This document shows positions 51,688 to 60,704 of a stretch of 64,000 nucleotides of DNA, one piece after another. Each line of letters begins with the position of its first letter. Positions within the stretch are counted from its first letter, which is position 1. A program made the translations under genes and the position numbers. This DNA is from an uncultured Fidelibacterota bacterium (GTDB lineage Bacteria; Fidelibacterota; Marinisomatia; Marinisomatales; Marinisomataceae): contig CACNWW010000001.1 in NCBI GenBank assembly GCA_902624275.1, positions 347,212-411,211 of the forward strand, given 5' to 3'. Below the pieces are notes generated by a model, which saw only the letters and a list, made by a program, of their open reading frames with translations, was not told where the DNA came from and searched no databases.

Positions 51688-53598
51688 ATGCGCATATTTA
51701 TATTTACGCTTTCATTTATAAGTCTTTGTTGGTCACAAGTTTCTATTTCAGAATTAAATAAAATGAGTAATGATCAGTTGAATCTCATTAAAGAAGAACT
51801 TCAAAAACAAAATACTCAAAATTTAATTGAGGACACAAACGATATAACCCAAAGTAATATTTCAGAAGTTTTTATCGAATCATCAGCTCAGAAAGAAAAT
51901 TTAAATAACCAATACTTTGGATATGATTATTTTCAAAAGGATATAAGTTTTTTTGATAATATCCCAACTCCTTCAGATTTTAAATTGGGGCCGGGAGATG
52001 AAGTAATCTTATCCTTTTGGGGAGAAACTAATCAAAGAGAGAGACATATAATTGATAAAAATGGAATGATTTTTTTTGACAATATTGGTTTTGTGAATAT
52101 TTCAAATAAAACGATCAAGGATGCAGAAAAATTATTAACTGAAGAATTATCAAAGATATATTCAACCCTTAAAGATCAAAATAATTCCACAAGACTAATG
52201 TTAGAATTGGGTAAACTAAAATCAATCAATGTATATTTTACAGGTCAAGTTAATAATCCAGGCATAAATTTAATTCATCCATTTTCTGATGTTTTTTCTG
52301 CATTAGTCCAAACCGGAGGAGTTGATAATACTGGTTCTCTGAGAAATATCACTCTAATTAGAAATGGTAAAAAAATTGAAGTGATTGATTTTTATTCTTT
52401 TTTTATATCAGGTTTAAGTGAATTTCAAAAAATTAGAATAATTGATGGTGATGTTATTCATGTTCCTGTAGTTGAAAAAAGAGTATCTATCAATGGTGAG
52501 ATTCAAAGACAAATGCAATATGAATTGATTGATTCCGAATCAATATTAGATTTAATTGATTATGCAGGAGGTTTAACATCAACTGCGAGCAATAAAGCGA
52601 TCTTAAATAATATCATTCCCATAGATGAGCGCATATCAGATGATGTTGCAAAATCTGGATCAATCGTTTATTTATCTTCATCAACTGATATGTTAATTAA
52701 TAATGGTGCTGAAGTAAATATTTTACCAATTGCCAATAATGAATACAATGTAAATGTTTACGGAAGAGTAACACTGCCTGGGGAATATCCAGTTTCTAAC
52801 ACTACTAGCTTGAAACAAGTTCTTGACTTAGCTGGAGGTTTTGAAGATCCTAACTTTAGAAGAACAATTAGTGAAGATATTGTAGTTTTAAGACAAGATC
52901 ATAATCAATATTACGGAAAAGAATTTAATGTTAACTATAAAGATGCAGATAAATTTAATTTGGAAGTAAATGATAAAATTTTTATTTATGAAAATATCAA
53001 TTATAGAAACAGTTTTTCATACAACATCAAAGGGGAAATCAATCGTCCTGGAACCTACCCATTAAAAGATGGGTTAACACTAAATGAAGCAATCCGAATT
53101 GCTGGAGGTGTAACGAAAATGGGTTCAATAAATAGTGTTTCTGTAACAAAAATACTTACTAGTATTGATACAGAAGGAAATCAAATCATTGAAGAAGAGC
53201 TTGTTTCAAATATAGATCTAAATTTTCAAATCGCAGACAACAATACGATTACTATTCTTCCAAAAACAAATGTAGTTAAAGTAGATGGCAACGTTTATAA
53301 TCCTGGGTTTATTGCTCATCAGTCAGGGAGTGGATTGAGTTTAGCTAAGGCAGTTGAATTGGCCGGTGGCTATAAACCATATAGTCTCAAAAGAAGCACA
53401 TATGTTACAAGAGCTAATGGTGAAATTGAGAAAGTAAATCTGTTTAGAGGAAAAGCTAAAAGAGTCTTCCCGGGAGATGCTATTTTTGTACCTGCTGATC
53501 CTAACCCAGAAGGATTCGATATAACTTCTTTTATTGCTGATCTATCATCGACGCTTGCAAACATTGCAGCTATTTTAGTTATAGCTGATAATAATTAA
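51688..53598 (+). CDS. Polysaccharide export protein with multiple SLBB domains
   Basis: A large periplasmic/outer membrane exporter component related to Wza. I choose the ATG at 51688, giving 636 residues with a signal peptide (MRIFIFTLSFISLCWSQ); an upstream in-frame ATG at 51628 lies inside the dehydratase gene. A Poly_export domain (about residues 90-185, FKLGPGDEVILSFWGE) is followed by five SLBB segments (VYFTGQVNNPGIN, VSINGEIQRQMQY, VNVYGRVTLPGEYP, YNIKGEINRPGTYP, VKVDGNVYNPGF). The tail holds a hydrophobic helix. It probably forms the outer membrane channel for capsule or EPS. Confidence 0.9.
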   Translation: MRIFIFTLSFISLCWSQVSISELNKMSNDQLNLIKEELQKQNTQNLIEDTNDITQSNISEVFIESSAQKENLNNQYFGYDYFQKDISFFDNIPTPSDFKLGPGDEVILSFWGETNQRERHIIDKNGMIFFDNIGFVNISNKTIKDAEKLLTEELSKIYSTLKDQNNSTRLMLELGKLKSINVYFTGQVNNPGINLIHPFSDVFSALVQTGGVDNTGSLRNITLIRNGKKIEVIDFYSFFISGLSEFQKIRIIDGDVIHVPVVEKRVSINGEIQRQMQYELIDSESILDLIDYAGGLTSTASNKAILNNIIPIDERISDDVAKSGSIVYLSSSTDMLINNGAEVNILPIANNEYNVNVYGRVTLPGEYPVSNTTSLKQVLDLAGGFEDPNFRRTISEDIVVLRQDHNQYYGKEFNVNYKDADKFNLEVNDKIFIYENINYRNSFSYNIKGEINRPGTYPLKDGLTLNEAIRIAGGVTKMGSINSVSVTKILTSIDTEGNQIIEEELVSNIDLNFQIADNNTITILPKTNVVKVDGNVYNPGFIAHQSGSGLSLAKAVELAGGYKPYSLKRSTYVTRANGEIEKVNLFRGKAKRVFPGDAIFVPADPNPEGFDITSFIADLSSTLANIAAILVIADNN

Positions 53599-54338
53599 TG
53601 AAACTTATTCTTTTGCGCCACGGAGAAAGCGAGTGGAATCTTGAAAATAGATTTACAGGATGGAAAGATGTAGGTCTTACTGAAAGAGGAAAGCAAGAAG
53701 CTCTTTTTTCTGCCAAGCAATTAATACGACAAAATCTTAAAATTTGTACCATTTACACTTCACTTCTCGAAAGAGCGATACAAACTACTGAAATTATTAC
53801 TGATAAATTGAACTTTCCAAAAGATGAAATAAATTTAGAATGGCGCTTGAATGAAAGACATTATGGTAAATTACAGGGTCTCAATAAATCAGAGACAGCA
53901 AAAAAATATGGAGAAGAAAAAGTCCTTCTATGGAGAAGAAGCTATGATATTCCTCCACCTTTGTTATTAGATGATGATAAGAGACATCCAAAATTCAATA
54001 AAAAGTTTAAAGACATTGATTGTGAATTACCAGTTGGTGAAAGTTTAAAAAATGTTATTGAAAGGTTGTCTCCATTTTTAAATAAGTACATGGATCATAT
54101 AAAAAATAATCCAGGTGACCATCTTATTGTAGCACATAGTAATTCTTTAAGAGCAATTATAAAAATATTAGATAAATTATCAGATAAGGAAATTATATCT
54201 GTGAATATTCCAACAGGCGTGCCCCTAGTTTATACGCTTGATAATAATTTAAATATTATTACAAAAGAATACTTAATAGATAAAGATAAGTTAAAAGAAA
54301 AGCAAAACATAGTTGTGAATCAAGGTAAAGCAAAATGA
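53598..54338 (+). CDS. gpmA: 2,3-bisphosphoglycerate-dependent phosphoglycerate mutase
   Basis: A 246-residue dPGM-type mutase. The phosphohistidine motif LLRHGESEWN is at residues 4-13, followed by RFTGWKDVGLTERG, RLNERHYGKLQGLNK, and IVAHSNSLRAI with the second His. The insertion around WRRSYDIPPP marks the glycolytic dPGM rather than a generic histidine phosphatase. Its place between capsule export and heptose genes is unexpected; it could be a glycolysis gene stranded there. It overlaps rfaE1 by 4 nt. Confidence 0.92.
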   Translation: MKLILLRHGESEWNLENRFTGWKDVGLTERGKQEALFSAKQLIRQNLKICTIYTSLLERAIQTTEIITDKLNFPKDEINLEWRLNERHYGKLQGLNKSETAKKYGEEKVLLWRRSYDIPPPLLLDDDKRHPKFNKKFKDIDCELPVGESLKNVIERLSPFLNKYMDHIKNNPGDHLIVAHSNSLRAIIKILDKLSDKEIISVNIPTGVPLVYTLDNNLNIITKEYLIDKDKLKEKQNIVVNQGKAK

Positions 54339-55261
54339 ATTTAGATTTTTCAGATATTAAAGTTTTAGTAGTTGGTGATTTTATGATAGATCATTATATC
54401 ATAGGTGAATCAAATAGGATGTCTCCTGAGGCACCTGTACCTGTTGTTATTCCAAAAGAGGAATACTCAATTCCGGGAGGAGCAGGAAATGTAGCAATGA
54501 ATATAGGTACTATGGGAGCACAAGTAACATGTTTAGGAGCTATTGGAAATGATATTTTTGGGAAAAAACTAATTAAAATTTTTAACGAAAATAATATTAG
54601 TTCAAAACATATTGAAATTATTGAAGATTATTCAACTACACTAAAACAAAGAATCTATTGTAATGGTATCCAAGTAGCAAGAGTTGATAAAGAAGAACCG
54701 CTTAACTGGAGCCCCAATCAATTAGAAAGTTTATTAGATTACTCCGATTATGATGTGATAATCTTATCAGATTATGATAAAGGATTTCTTGTAAGACCGT
54801 GGTTTTTTAAACCAAAAAATACTAATGTAATATTGGATCCAAAAAATGACTATGAACATTTATTTATGCATTCCAATATTATGACACCAAATTTAAACGA
54901 ACTTGAAAAATTATCTGGAATGAATATAAATAATAACGATTCTATTGAAAGTGCTTGTAATAAATTAATTAAAGAAAGCAATTTTGATTATATCATTGCA
55001 AAAAAAGGAGATAAAGGTATGACTATTGCTGGTAAGCAAAATTTTATAAAGCATATAAAGCCTTATAGAGTTGATAATCCAGACGTAACAGGAGCAGGGG
55101 ACACAGTCATTGCTGCTTTATCAATCGCTTATGCTAAAACTAATGATATAGAATTTTCTGCTAAATTTGCTAACACTGCAGCAGCAATTGCTGTTGGTAA
55201 AACTGGTACTGCAAGTGTTACTATTGATGAGATAAATAATTATATTGAAATGAACAAATGA
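54335..55261 (+). CDS. rfaE1: D-glycero-beta-D-manno-heptose-7-phosphate kinase (RfaE domain I)
   Basis: A 308-residue PfkB-family kinase corresponding to the N-terminal half of HldE/RfaE. VLVVGDFMIDHYIIGESNRMSPEAPVP is nearly diagnostic (quoted in full only up to the shared motif DFMIDHY). GGAGNVAMNIGTMGA and the anion-hole VTGAGDTVIAAL with catalytic Asp follow. The C-terminal adenylyltransferase half of HldE is missing, so a separate RfaE2 is needed, and none is visible in this window. Partner gmhA follows with a 4-nt overlap. The product is ADP-heptose for LPS core or another surface glycan. Confidence 0.92.
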   Translation: MNLDFSDIKVLVVGDFMIDHYIIGESNRMSPEAPVPVVIPKEEYSIPGGAGNVAMNIGTMGAQVTCLGAIGNDIFGKKLIKIFNENNISSKHIEIIEDYSTTLKQRIYCNGIQVARVDKEEPLNWSPNQLESLLDYSDYDVIILSDYDKGFLVRPWFFKPKNTNVILDPKNDYEHLFMHSNIMTPNLNELEKLSGMNINNNDSIESACNKLIKESNFDYIIAKKGDKGMTIAGKQNFIKHIKPYRVDNPDVTGAGDTVIAALSIAYAKTNDIEFSAKFANTAAAIAVGKTGTASVTIDEINNYIEMNK

Positions 55262-55815
55262 AAGACTTAATAAATAGATCAATAAAATCGCATTCTGAAG
55301 CTGTAAATCTGATAGATGAAAAAAAAATTTATCAGGCCAGCGTTTTAATCAAAAAATCATTGTCTGAAAATAATACAATTTTTTGGTGCGGTAATGGTGG
55401 AAGCGCATCTCAAGCAAATCACTTATCAGCTGAATTAATTGGAGGAATGTATAAAGATAAAAAATCTCCATTTAAATCTTTGTGTCTTAATGTTGATACA
55501 GCTTTTATGACAGCATGGTCAAATGATGATTCTTTCGATAATATTTTTTCAAGACAATTAGAGTCACTAGCGCAAAGTGGTGATATTTTAATTGCTCTGT
55601 CAACCAGCGGAAATTCAAACAATATAATTAATGCAGTGAAATATTGTAATAAAAATGATATCAAAATAATTTCTTTAACTGGTTTTGATGGTGGGCTATT
55701 AAAAGATCATTCAGATATAAATATAAACATCTCAATAAATAATACTCAAAGAATTCAAGAAATGCACATTCTGATTGGTCATATAATTTGTGATATCATT
55801 GAGAAAGATTTATAA
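55258..55815 (+). CDS. gmhA: Phosphoheptose isomerase GmhA
   Basis: GmhA converts sedoheptulose 7-phosphate to heptose 7-phosphate. The 185-residue SIS-fold protein has CGNGGSASQANHLSAELIGG (active site His and Glu), NDDSFDNIFSRQLESL and ALSTSGNSNNI, plus a C-terminal HILIGHIICDIIE with the metal-binding His. It overlaps rfaE1 by 4 nt and ends 6 bases into the convergent Wzi-like gene. Confidence 0.94.
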   Translation: MKDLINRSIKSHSEAVNLIDEKKIYQASVLIKKSLSENNTIFWCGNGGSASQANHLSAELIGGMYKDKKSPFKSLCLNVDTAFMTAWSNDDSFDNIFSRQLESLAQSGDILIALSTSGNSNNIINAVKYCNKNDIKIISLTGFDGGLLKDHSDININISINNTQRIQEMHILIGHIICDIIEKDL

Positions 55816-57060
55816 CTTTTTAATCAGCGTAAACCCAAATCCTTCTTTTTCATCATTATAAATAGTTGCTCCAATTTGATAATCATTTTTAAATCTTTTC
55901 AAAATCTCAACTTTATAATTAATTAAGCTGGATTTACTTAATTCACTGAAACATTTTAATTTGATGTGAAACTTATCTTTAACTAATCCATCAATTCCTA
56001 AATAAATAAAATCAGTTGCACTGGCATTTAAATGATTAATTAAGGGATTTCCTAATGTATTGTTTTTGTAACTCCACCCATAGCTGTATAGCCCATGATT
56101 AAAATAATTTTCTTGAACATAAGGAGGATCAAGATATTGATTTTTTGTATTTATATATTCCAAAAGAATAGTAGTTTTTTTAATATAATTTTTAAATTCT
56201 ATTCCCCACAAACCGTCTGTTTTATTATCAAATCTTATTCCACTTGTATCTTCAAATATATGCTGATAATAAACTTTTAAATTTCTTTCACCATAATTCT
56301 TTTGAAACGCAAAATCCCAAATTCCTAAGTGATTTCCAAGAGCATTTGAATGAGGAAAATCGTCAGGTCCATCACTAGAAATAAATATTTTAAAAAAATC
56401 AGATATTGATTGAGGTTGTTTACCAGAGAATCTTTCATTATTATTAATTGTTCCTCCCCAAATTGCTTCGTGTACAAATCCAATAGTATAAATTGAATTT
56501 TCATCATTTATATTTAAGTAGATAAATTTTTCATGAAGAAGCGGTGAGCTAGAATAAATATCATTCTTATCAAAAACACCATGAGCGATGCCATAATTGA
56601 AACTTATTCTTTTATTTTTAATATTCTTGTGAGATATAATTCCAACTTTAGGCATTGCTTGCGCGTTATTACTTATTAAAATAGAACCAGAGCTTAATTC
56701 ATCATTTAAATAAGTACTAAAATCTCTATAATATCTTCCTATTTTGAAAAATGAATCTTCTTTAATGGGTAATTTAATATATGATTCATTTAATGATATA
56801 CTTTCAATATTATTAAGACTTGAAAAAATATTTAAGACAAGTTCAGCTCCAGAATTATCTATTTCAATTTCTGTTTTTTGGTATGCAGGATAGTTTTCAA
56901 AACCAAAATTATTATATGTACTCCACCAAGAATTTGAGCCATTAGGATTTGTACCTACTTTAATTTCTCCAGAAATATTTTGCGCATCAATTATACTGAA
57001 AGTGAATAAAAAAAGAAAAAAATAAAGTATATAATTATTTTTTTTCAACTGGTCTAACAT
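55810..57060 (-). CDS. Wzi-like outer membrane beta-barrel (capsule assembly)
   Basis: A 416-residue precursor with a signal peptide (about 3-26, ILYFFLFLFTFSIIDAQ). The mature part is rich in alternating hydrophobic/aromatic strands and matches the Wzi/capsule-assembly barrel layout: SESYIKLPIKEDSFFKIGRYY-like strand with GRYYRDFS, then NHLGIWDFAFQKNYGERNLKVYYQHIFED, GLWGIEF and LLEYINTKNQ. Wzi surface lectins hold capsule polysaccharide in E. coli. I chose the ATG at 57060 (MLDQLKKNN), which overlaps the upstream M1 peptidase by 26 nt. Assignment is by pattern, so moderate. Confidence 0.75.
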   Translation of the reverse strand: MLDQLKKNNYILYFFLFLFTFSIIDAQNISGEIKVGTNPNGSNSWWSTYNNFGFENYPAYQKTEIEIDNSGAELVLNIFSSLNNIESISLNESYIKLPIKEDSFFKIGRYYRDFSTYLNDELSSGSILISNNAQAMPKVGIISHKNIKNKRISFNYGIAHGVFDKNDIYSSSPLLHEKFIYLNINDENSIYTIGFVHEAIWGGTINNNERFSGKQPQSISDFFKIFISSDGPDDFPHSNALGNHLGIWDFAFQKNYGERNLKVYYQHIFEDTSGIRFDNKTDGLWGIEFKNYIKKTTILLEYINTKNQYLDPPYVQENYFNHGLYSYGWSYKNNTLGNPLINHLNASATDFIYLGIDGLVKDKFHIKLKCFSELSKSSLINYKVEILKRFKNDYQIGATIYNDEKEGFGFTLIKKL

Positions 57061-58687
57061 AAAATTTCCAGTCCATAATTTCAACTTGACTATGTTTACT
57101 TATTGGGAATGATAAATAGTTTTTATTTGGAATAACTCTTTTTTCTTTACCATTTACAAGGAGATCTATGGGCATTATAAAGTTTTCGTTTACATTATTC
57201 CATCTATAATAAAAATCAGAATTTGTCTGATAATATTCTAATTCTGGTTGATTTGGAGTATAGAAATACTGTTCAGCAAAATACCAATAATCTATTCCAA
57301 CTTTTTCTTCCACTTTATTGAAAAAATCCCTTGTATTTGCAAATCCTTTAGCGTTCTCAACCATAAAATCTTTTAATATTTCAAACCATATTTTATCATT
57401 ATTTATTACACTTCTCAAGGTATGCATTACCCATGCACCTTTCATATATGTATCTCCATGTAAAGCCCAATGATTTTCATTTTCATTGCCAACTATTGGT
57501 ATTTCATTGGCAATTCTATTTTTAATGCTATTTAAATAATGCACTCCTACTTCGTAACTGTTGAATTTATCTTCAAAAAAGATTGCTTCAGAATAAACCT
57601 GAAGACCCTCATGAATCCAAATGTGTGTTGGATCAGATGCAGTCACACTATTTCCAAACCATTCATGACCAGTTTCATGAATAATTAGGGGATCAATTAC
57701 GCCATACATAGGCCAACTTTTACTTCTAACTCCATTATAAATGCTAAATCCATTTCCATAGGTAACTGCAGATTGATGTTCCATACCCAGGTATGGTACC
57801 TCAATTAATTTATATCCATCTTCATACCACTGATAATCACCAAAATACTTTTCGTAGAAACGAATAATTTCTTTTGATTGTTGAAAATAATTTGAACCTA
57901 GCTCTTTATTATAATCTAAAACATAATGATCCAGCATATGAATTTGGTTATTTTTTATCAATGTGTCCTGTATAGCAACATAATTGCCAATCTGGACAGA
58001 AATATTGTAATTGTTAATCGGATTACTCACAAACCATTCATATGTGGACTTATTATTTTTTGACGAAACACTTTTTAATTTTCCATTACCAACAGCAACC
58101 ATATTATCTGGTACCGTATAAGCCATTCTCACACTGTCACCTTCAGCAGTTATGTGATCTTTATTTGGCCACCAGATTCTGGCTCCTTCTCCCTCGCATG
58201 ATACTGCAATCCAATCACGACCTTCTTTATCTTTGGACCATGTAAATCCACCAGCCCAAGGAGGATTGTCTGCACTTTGAGGAACTCCGTTATAAAAAAC
58301 AGTAAATTCAAATATTGTATCTTTATTAATAGAAATTGGAAAATCAATTACTACAGCATCAAATTCTCTTAAAAAGGGTAATTCAATATCTTTATAAATG
58401 ATTTTAGTAATATTCAGATTTTCAGCTAAATCAATTTGAAGCGTTTTAATATCAGTTTGGCTTTCTGCTTTAATGGTAACAAATCCATTTATCGACTTTT
58501 CTTCAATGTTAAAATCAATATTTATATCGTAAAAAGATACTCTGTAAGAAGATCTATTTTCGTTTAAATGTCCTATTAAAAAATTATTTTTGGTCAATTC
58601 TGGAAGATTATATTGATTACCCTGAGGCCTATTATCTTGACATGATAAAAAAGTACATATAAGAGCGCTAAAAATTATTTTTTTCAT
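57035..58687 (-). CDS. M1-family zinc aminopeptidase, lipoprotein
   Basis: A 550-residue protein starting MKKIIFSALICTFLSCQ with a lipobox (LSC), so probably lipid-anchored and exported. The GMEHQ motif (GAMEN-equivalent of M1 enzymes in Bacteroidota) is at about residue 304, and HETGHEWFG carries HEXXH with the downstream Glu in HEGLQVYSEA. The N-terminal saddle domain (about 30-230) matches M1. It likely trims peptides in the periplasm or at the surface. The start is the ATG at 58687, downstream of an in-frame ATG at 58720 that would spoil the signal sequence. Confidence 0.92.
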   Translation of the reverse strand: MKKIIFSALICTFLSCQDNRPQGNQYNLPELTKNNFLIGHLNENRSSYRVSFYDINIDFNIEEKSINGFVTIKAESQTDIKTLQIDLAENLNITKIIYKDIELPFLREFDAVVIDFPISINKDTIFEFTVFYNGVPQSADNPPWAGGFTWSKDKEGRDWIAVSCEGEGARIWWPNKDHITAEGDSVRMAYTVPDNMVAVGNGKLKSVSSKNNKSTYEWFVSNPINNYNISVQIGNYVAIQDTLIKNNQIHMLDHYVLDYNKELGSNYFQQSKEIIRFYEKYFGDYQWYEDGYKLIEVPYLGMEHQSAVTYGNGFSIYNGVRSKSWPMYGVIDPLIIHETGHEWFGNSVTASDPTHIWIHEGLQVYSEAIFFEDKFNSYEVGVHYLNSIKNRIANEIPIVGNENENHWALHGDTYMKGAWVMHTLRSVINNDKIWFEILKDFMVENAKGFANTRDFFNKVEEKVGIDYWYFAEQYFYTPNQPELEYYQTNSDFYYRWNNVNENFIMPIDLLVNGKEKRVIPNKNYLSFPISKHSQVEIMDWKFYVRPVEKK

Positions 58688-58871
58688 AGTAAGTATTTGA
58701 TTGAAATATATTTTTAGCAAAAATAATGAAGTATAAAATAATGCAAAATAAGAACCAGAGAACTATTGCAAATGCTTCTTTTATTATGAATAAAATATAA
58801 ATTAATCCAAAATAGATAAGCCATTTTATCCATATTGGTTGACCCCATAGTTTTAATAATGTTTGCATCAT
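58668..58871 (-). CDS. Small two-helix membrane protein
   Basis: A 67-residue protein whose ATG overlaps the stop of the sulfotransferase-like gene and whose end runs 20 bases into the M1 peptidase gene. Two hydrophobic helices (about 16-33 and 36-52) are joined by a KEAF turn, with a short amphipathic start (MMQTLLKLWGQPIWIKW) and a polar tail. I recognise no family. Tight overlaps on both sides argue that it is real and co-translated with the other genes of this operon. Confidence 0.6.
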   Translation of the reverse strand: MMQTLLKLWGQPIWIKWLIYFGLIYILFIIKEAFAIVLWFLFCIILYFIIFAKNIFQSNTYYEKNNF

Positions 58872-59578
58872 TTAAATTTTTGAAAATATCTATAATACTT
58901 CATTGATTCATTATAAATAGAATCATATTTATTCTCAATAGTTATATCTTTTTTACTATTTTTTTGAAAGCTTGTAGATTTTATAACATTATCGTACCAG
59001 TGTTTCCACCAAATACCGTCATTTTCATGATTACCTTTTTCCCAATTAAGCATCGAATGATTAAACTTTATATCAATTTTTTTACACCAATTCATTAAAG
59101 TAATTCTAGGATTATCTAGTAATTCAGATGATTCAATAACAACAAAAGATTTATTAGCTTTTTTTAGAAGTTGTATAATTGCATATTGTTGTGGATATCC
59201 CAATTCTTCAATACTGTTCAAATTATTTTTTGCTGTGTAAGAGTGAATAACTTCTTTTGGATGTCTAATTAGAAAACAATTTTCACATTTTTTTATCCAA
59301 TCAATTTTGTTAAGATCAATTAAATGATGAGCCATATGTTTTTGGTAGTAGATTTTTTTATCATCAGGAATTTTACCTAAAAGATTTTTTACTATTTCAT
59401 TATAATTACACGAATAGTGATTTATTATTTCATTAAACATGGGATGTTTTAATTGTGTCTTACTTAAATAATATGCATAAAAAGGTTCATCTATAACAAA
59501 TGTATCATCTCTTGAAGACCATGACCTCATAAGAGCTGTTGATATATTTCTTGGCCCTGACCAACAAGCTATAATCAT
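58868..59578 (-). CDS. Sulfotransferase-like P-loop protein
   Basis: A 236-residue protein with the PAPS-type 5' phosphosulfate loop SGPRNISTALMRSW (residues 7-20) and a 3'-phosphate-binding-like segment RHPKEVIHSYTAKNN near residue 103. These two blocks fit the sulfotransferase fold, though other P-loop enzymes share it. The neighbouring gene is a class IV aminotransferase overlapping by 4 nt. As I recall, some plant proteins fuse a similar domain to a BCAT-like aminotransferase, which would support a joint pathway. The acceptor is unknown. Confidence 0.8.
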   Translation of the reverse strand: MIIACWSGPRNISTALMRSWSSRDDTFVIDEPFYAYYLSKTQLKHPMFNEIINHYSCNYNEIVKNLLGKIPDDKKIYYQKHMAHHLIDLNKIDWIKKCENCFLIRHPKEVIHSYTAKNNLNSIEELGYPQQYAIIQLLKKANKSFVVIESSELLDNPRITLMNWCKKIDIKFNHSMLNWEKGNHENDGIWWKHWYDNVIKSTSFQKNSKKDITIENKYDSIYNESMKYYRYFQKFK

Positions 59579-60477
59579 ACTCCTCCTTGAAAATGTTCAT
59601 TATAAAGAACTCTTAGTCTGCTAACTAGTGAATTAGTATTAGTTGATTTTAAATTTCTGTTTTCAATCTTTGATACTGGAATAATTCCAGCAAAAGTTCC
59701 TGTAACAAAAGCTTCATCGCACTGCACGATTTCCTGAAAAACAAAATTTTTTTCAATACAAGTAATATTGTTTTTATTGCAAATATCAATTGTTTTCCCG
59801 CGTGTAATACCATTAAGGCAATATTCCCCTGTTGATGTCCACACTTCATTTTTATTAATAAAGAACAGATTTGTAGAATTACATGTGCTTATATAACCAT
59901 TCGGATCATTCATTATTCCTTCATCATAACCCAATTTATTTGCTTCAATACTTGCTAGTATGCAATTTAGCTTACTTAGTGTATTATAGTGTGTGCTTAG
60001 GATATTATCTGGAGGCCTAATAATAGATACTCTTCCGATGGTTATTCCATTATGATAAGTCTTTGGATCTGTTTTTTTATATTCTGGAATTATTACAAAA
60101 TTGATTGGACCAACATTTGCATTAGGGTTTTGATAAGGAGTAATCTTATTACCTCTTGAAATGATTAATCTAATGTGAACATCATTTTTCATATTATTTT
60201 TTGTTAAAACAGTATTGATTTGATTAATTATTTCTTTTTTGGTTAATGGTATATCTAAAGATATGCCCTTGGCGCTTTGAAATAATCTTTCTAAATGTTC
60301 ATCAATAAAAACAAGTTTGCCATTATGTAATCTTATTCCTTCCCAAACTCCATCTCCTAATAAAAAACCGCTATCAAAAACTGAAATTTTAGCGTTATTC
60401 CTATGAAGTAATTCTCCATTAATATTAATATAGATATTTTCGTTTTTAGAGTTTTCTATGAATGCGTGACTGCTCAT
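59575..60477 (-). CDS. Class IV PLP aminotransferase (BCAT/D-amino acid transaminase-like)
   Basis: A 300-residue fold-type IV PLP enzyme. Motifs are FDSGFLLGDGVWEGIRLHNG (early block), ANKLGYDEGIMNDPNGYIS (close to the PLP region; the lysine appears earlier in the family as a K in the NxxK segment, here NTLSKLNCILASIEANK) and CLNGITRGKTIDIC. It could be a branched-chain or D-amino acid transaminase or aminodeoxychorismate lyase. The only workable start is the ATG at 60477, which directly follows the CCA end of the tRNA gene, so no leader with a ribosome binding site would remain after tRNA maturation. Confidence 0.82.
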   Translation of the reverse strand: MSSHAFIENSKNENIYININGELLHRNNAKISVFDSGFLLGDGVWEGIRLHNGKLVFIDEHLERLFQSAKGISLDIPLTKKEIINQINTVLTKNNMKNDVHIRLIISRGNKITPYQNPNANVGPINFVIIPEYKKTDPKTYHNGITIGRVSIIRPPDNILSTHYNTLSKLNCILASIEANKLGYDEGIMNDPNGYISTCNSTNLFFINKNEVWTSTGEYCLNGITRGKTIDICNKNNITCIEKNFVFQEIVQCDEAFVTGTFAGIIPVSKIENRNLKSTNTNSLVSRLRVLYNEHFQGGV

Positions 60478-60554
60478 TGGTGGGCCCACAGGGACTTGAA
60501 CCCCGAACCTGCGGATTATGAGTCCGTTGCTCTAACCAATTGAGCTATGGGCCC
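60478..60554 (-). tRNA. tRNA with CAT anticodon (Ile2 or elongator Met)
   Basis: A complete cloverleaf on the minus strand. Acceptor GGGCCCA pairs with TGGGCCC (7 bp), the D-arm is GCTC...GAGC, and the anticodon stem ACGGA/TCCGC (A27 opposite C43 unpaired) holds the loop CTCATAA, hence anticodon CAT. The T-arm is CGGGG TTCAAGT CCCTG, discriminator A73, and CCA is encoded (60480-60478). Acceptor pairs C4-G69 and C5-G68 match the TilS preference known for tRNA-Ile2, so lysidine-modified Ile2 is favoured over elongator Met, but not proven. The next base after CCA is the A of an ATG. Confidence 0.9.
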
Positions 60555-60704
60555 TGAAGACTATAAAATTAATCTTTTAGCACATTGATTACTAATATTT
60601 ATTATTGTAATTACTTTATTACACTTATATTTTCGTACAATTACAAAATAATAATAAATCTAAGGAAAGATTTGTCAATAACTTTAATTTGATAAAAAAT
60701 ATAT
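60555..60704. promoter_or_regulatory. AT-rich divergent intergenic region
   Basis: This gap between the tRNA gene and the DegT aminotransferase gene must hold both promoters. It is very AT-rich. I note one weak inverted repeat, AAATCT(60656-60661)/AGATTT(60668-60673) with loop AAGGAA, and TTGTCA at 60672, but no convincing -35/-10 pair or operator. Confidence 0.3.

Noticed and set aside
50631..51689. Frame-shifted duplicate ORFs around 51084-51414
   Set aside because: They are shadow frames of the intact dehydratase gene.
53598..54338. Alpha-ribazole phosphatase or other histidine phosphatase instead of GpmA
   Set aside because: The WRRSYDIPPP insertion and RLNERHYGKLQG block are specific to the glycolytic dPGM.
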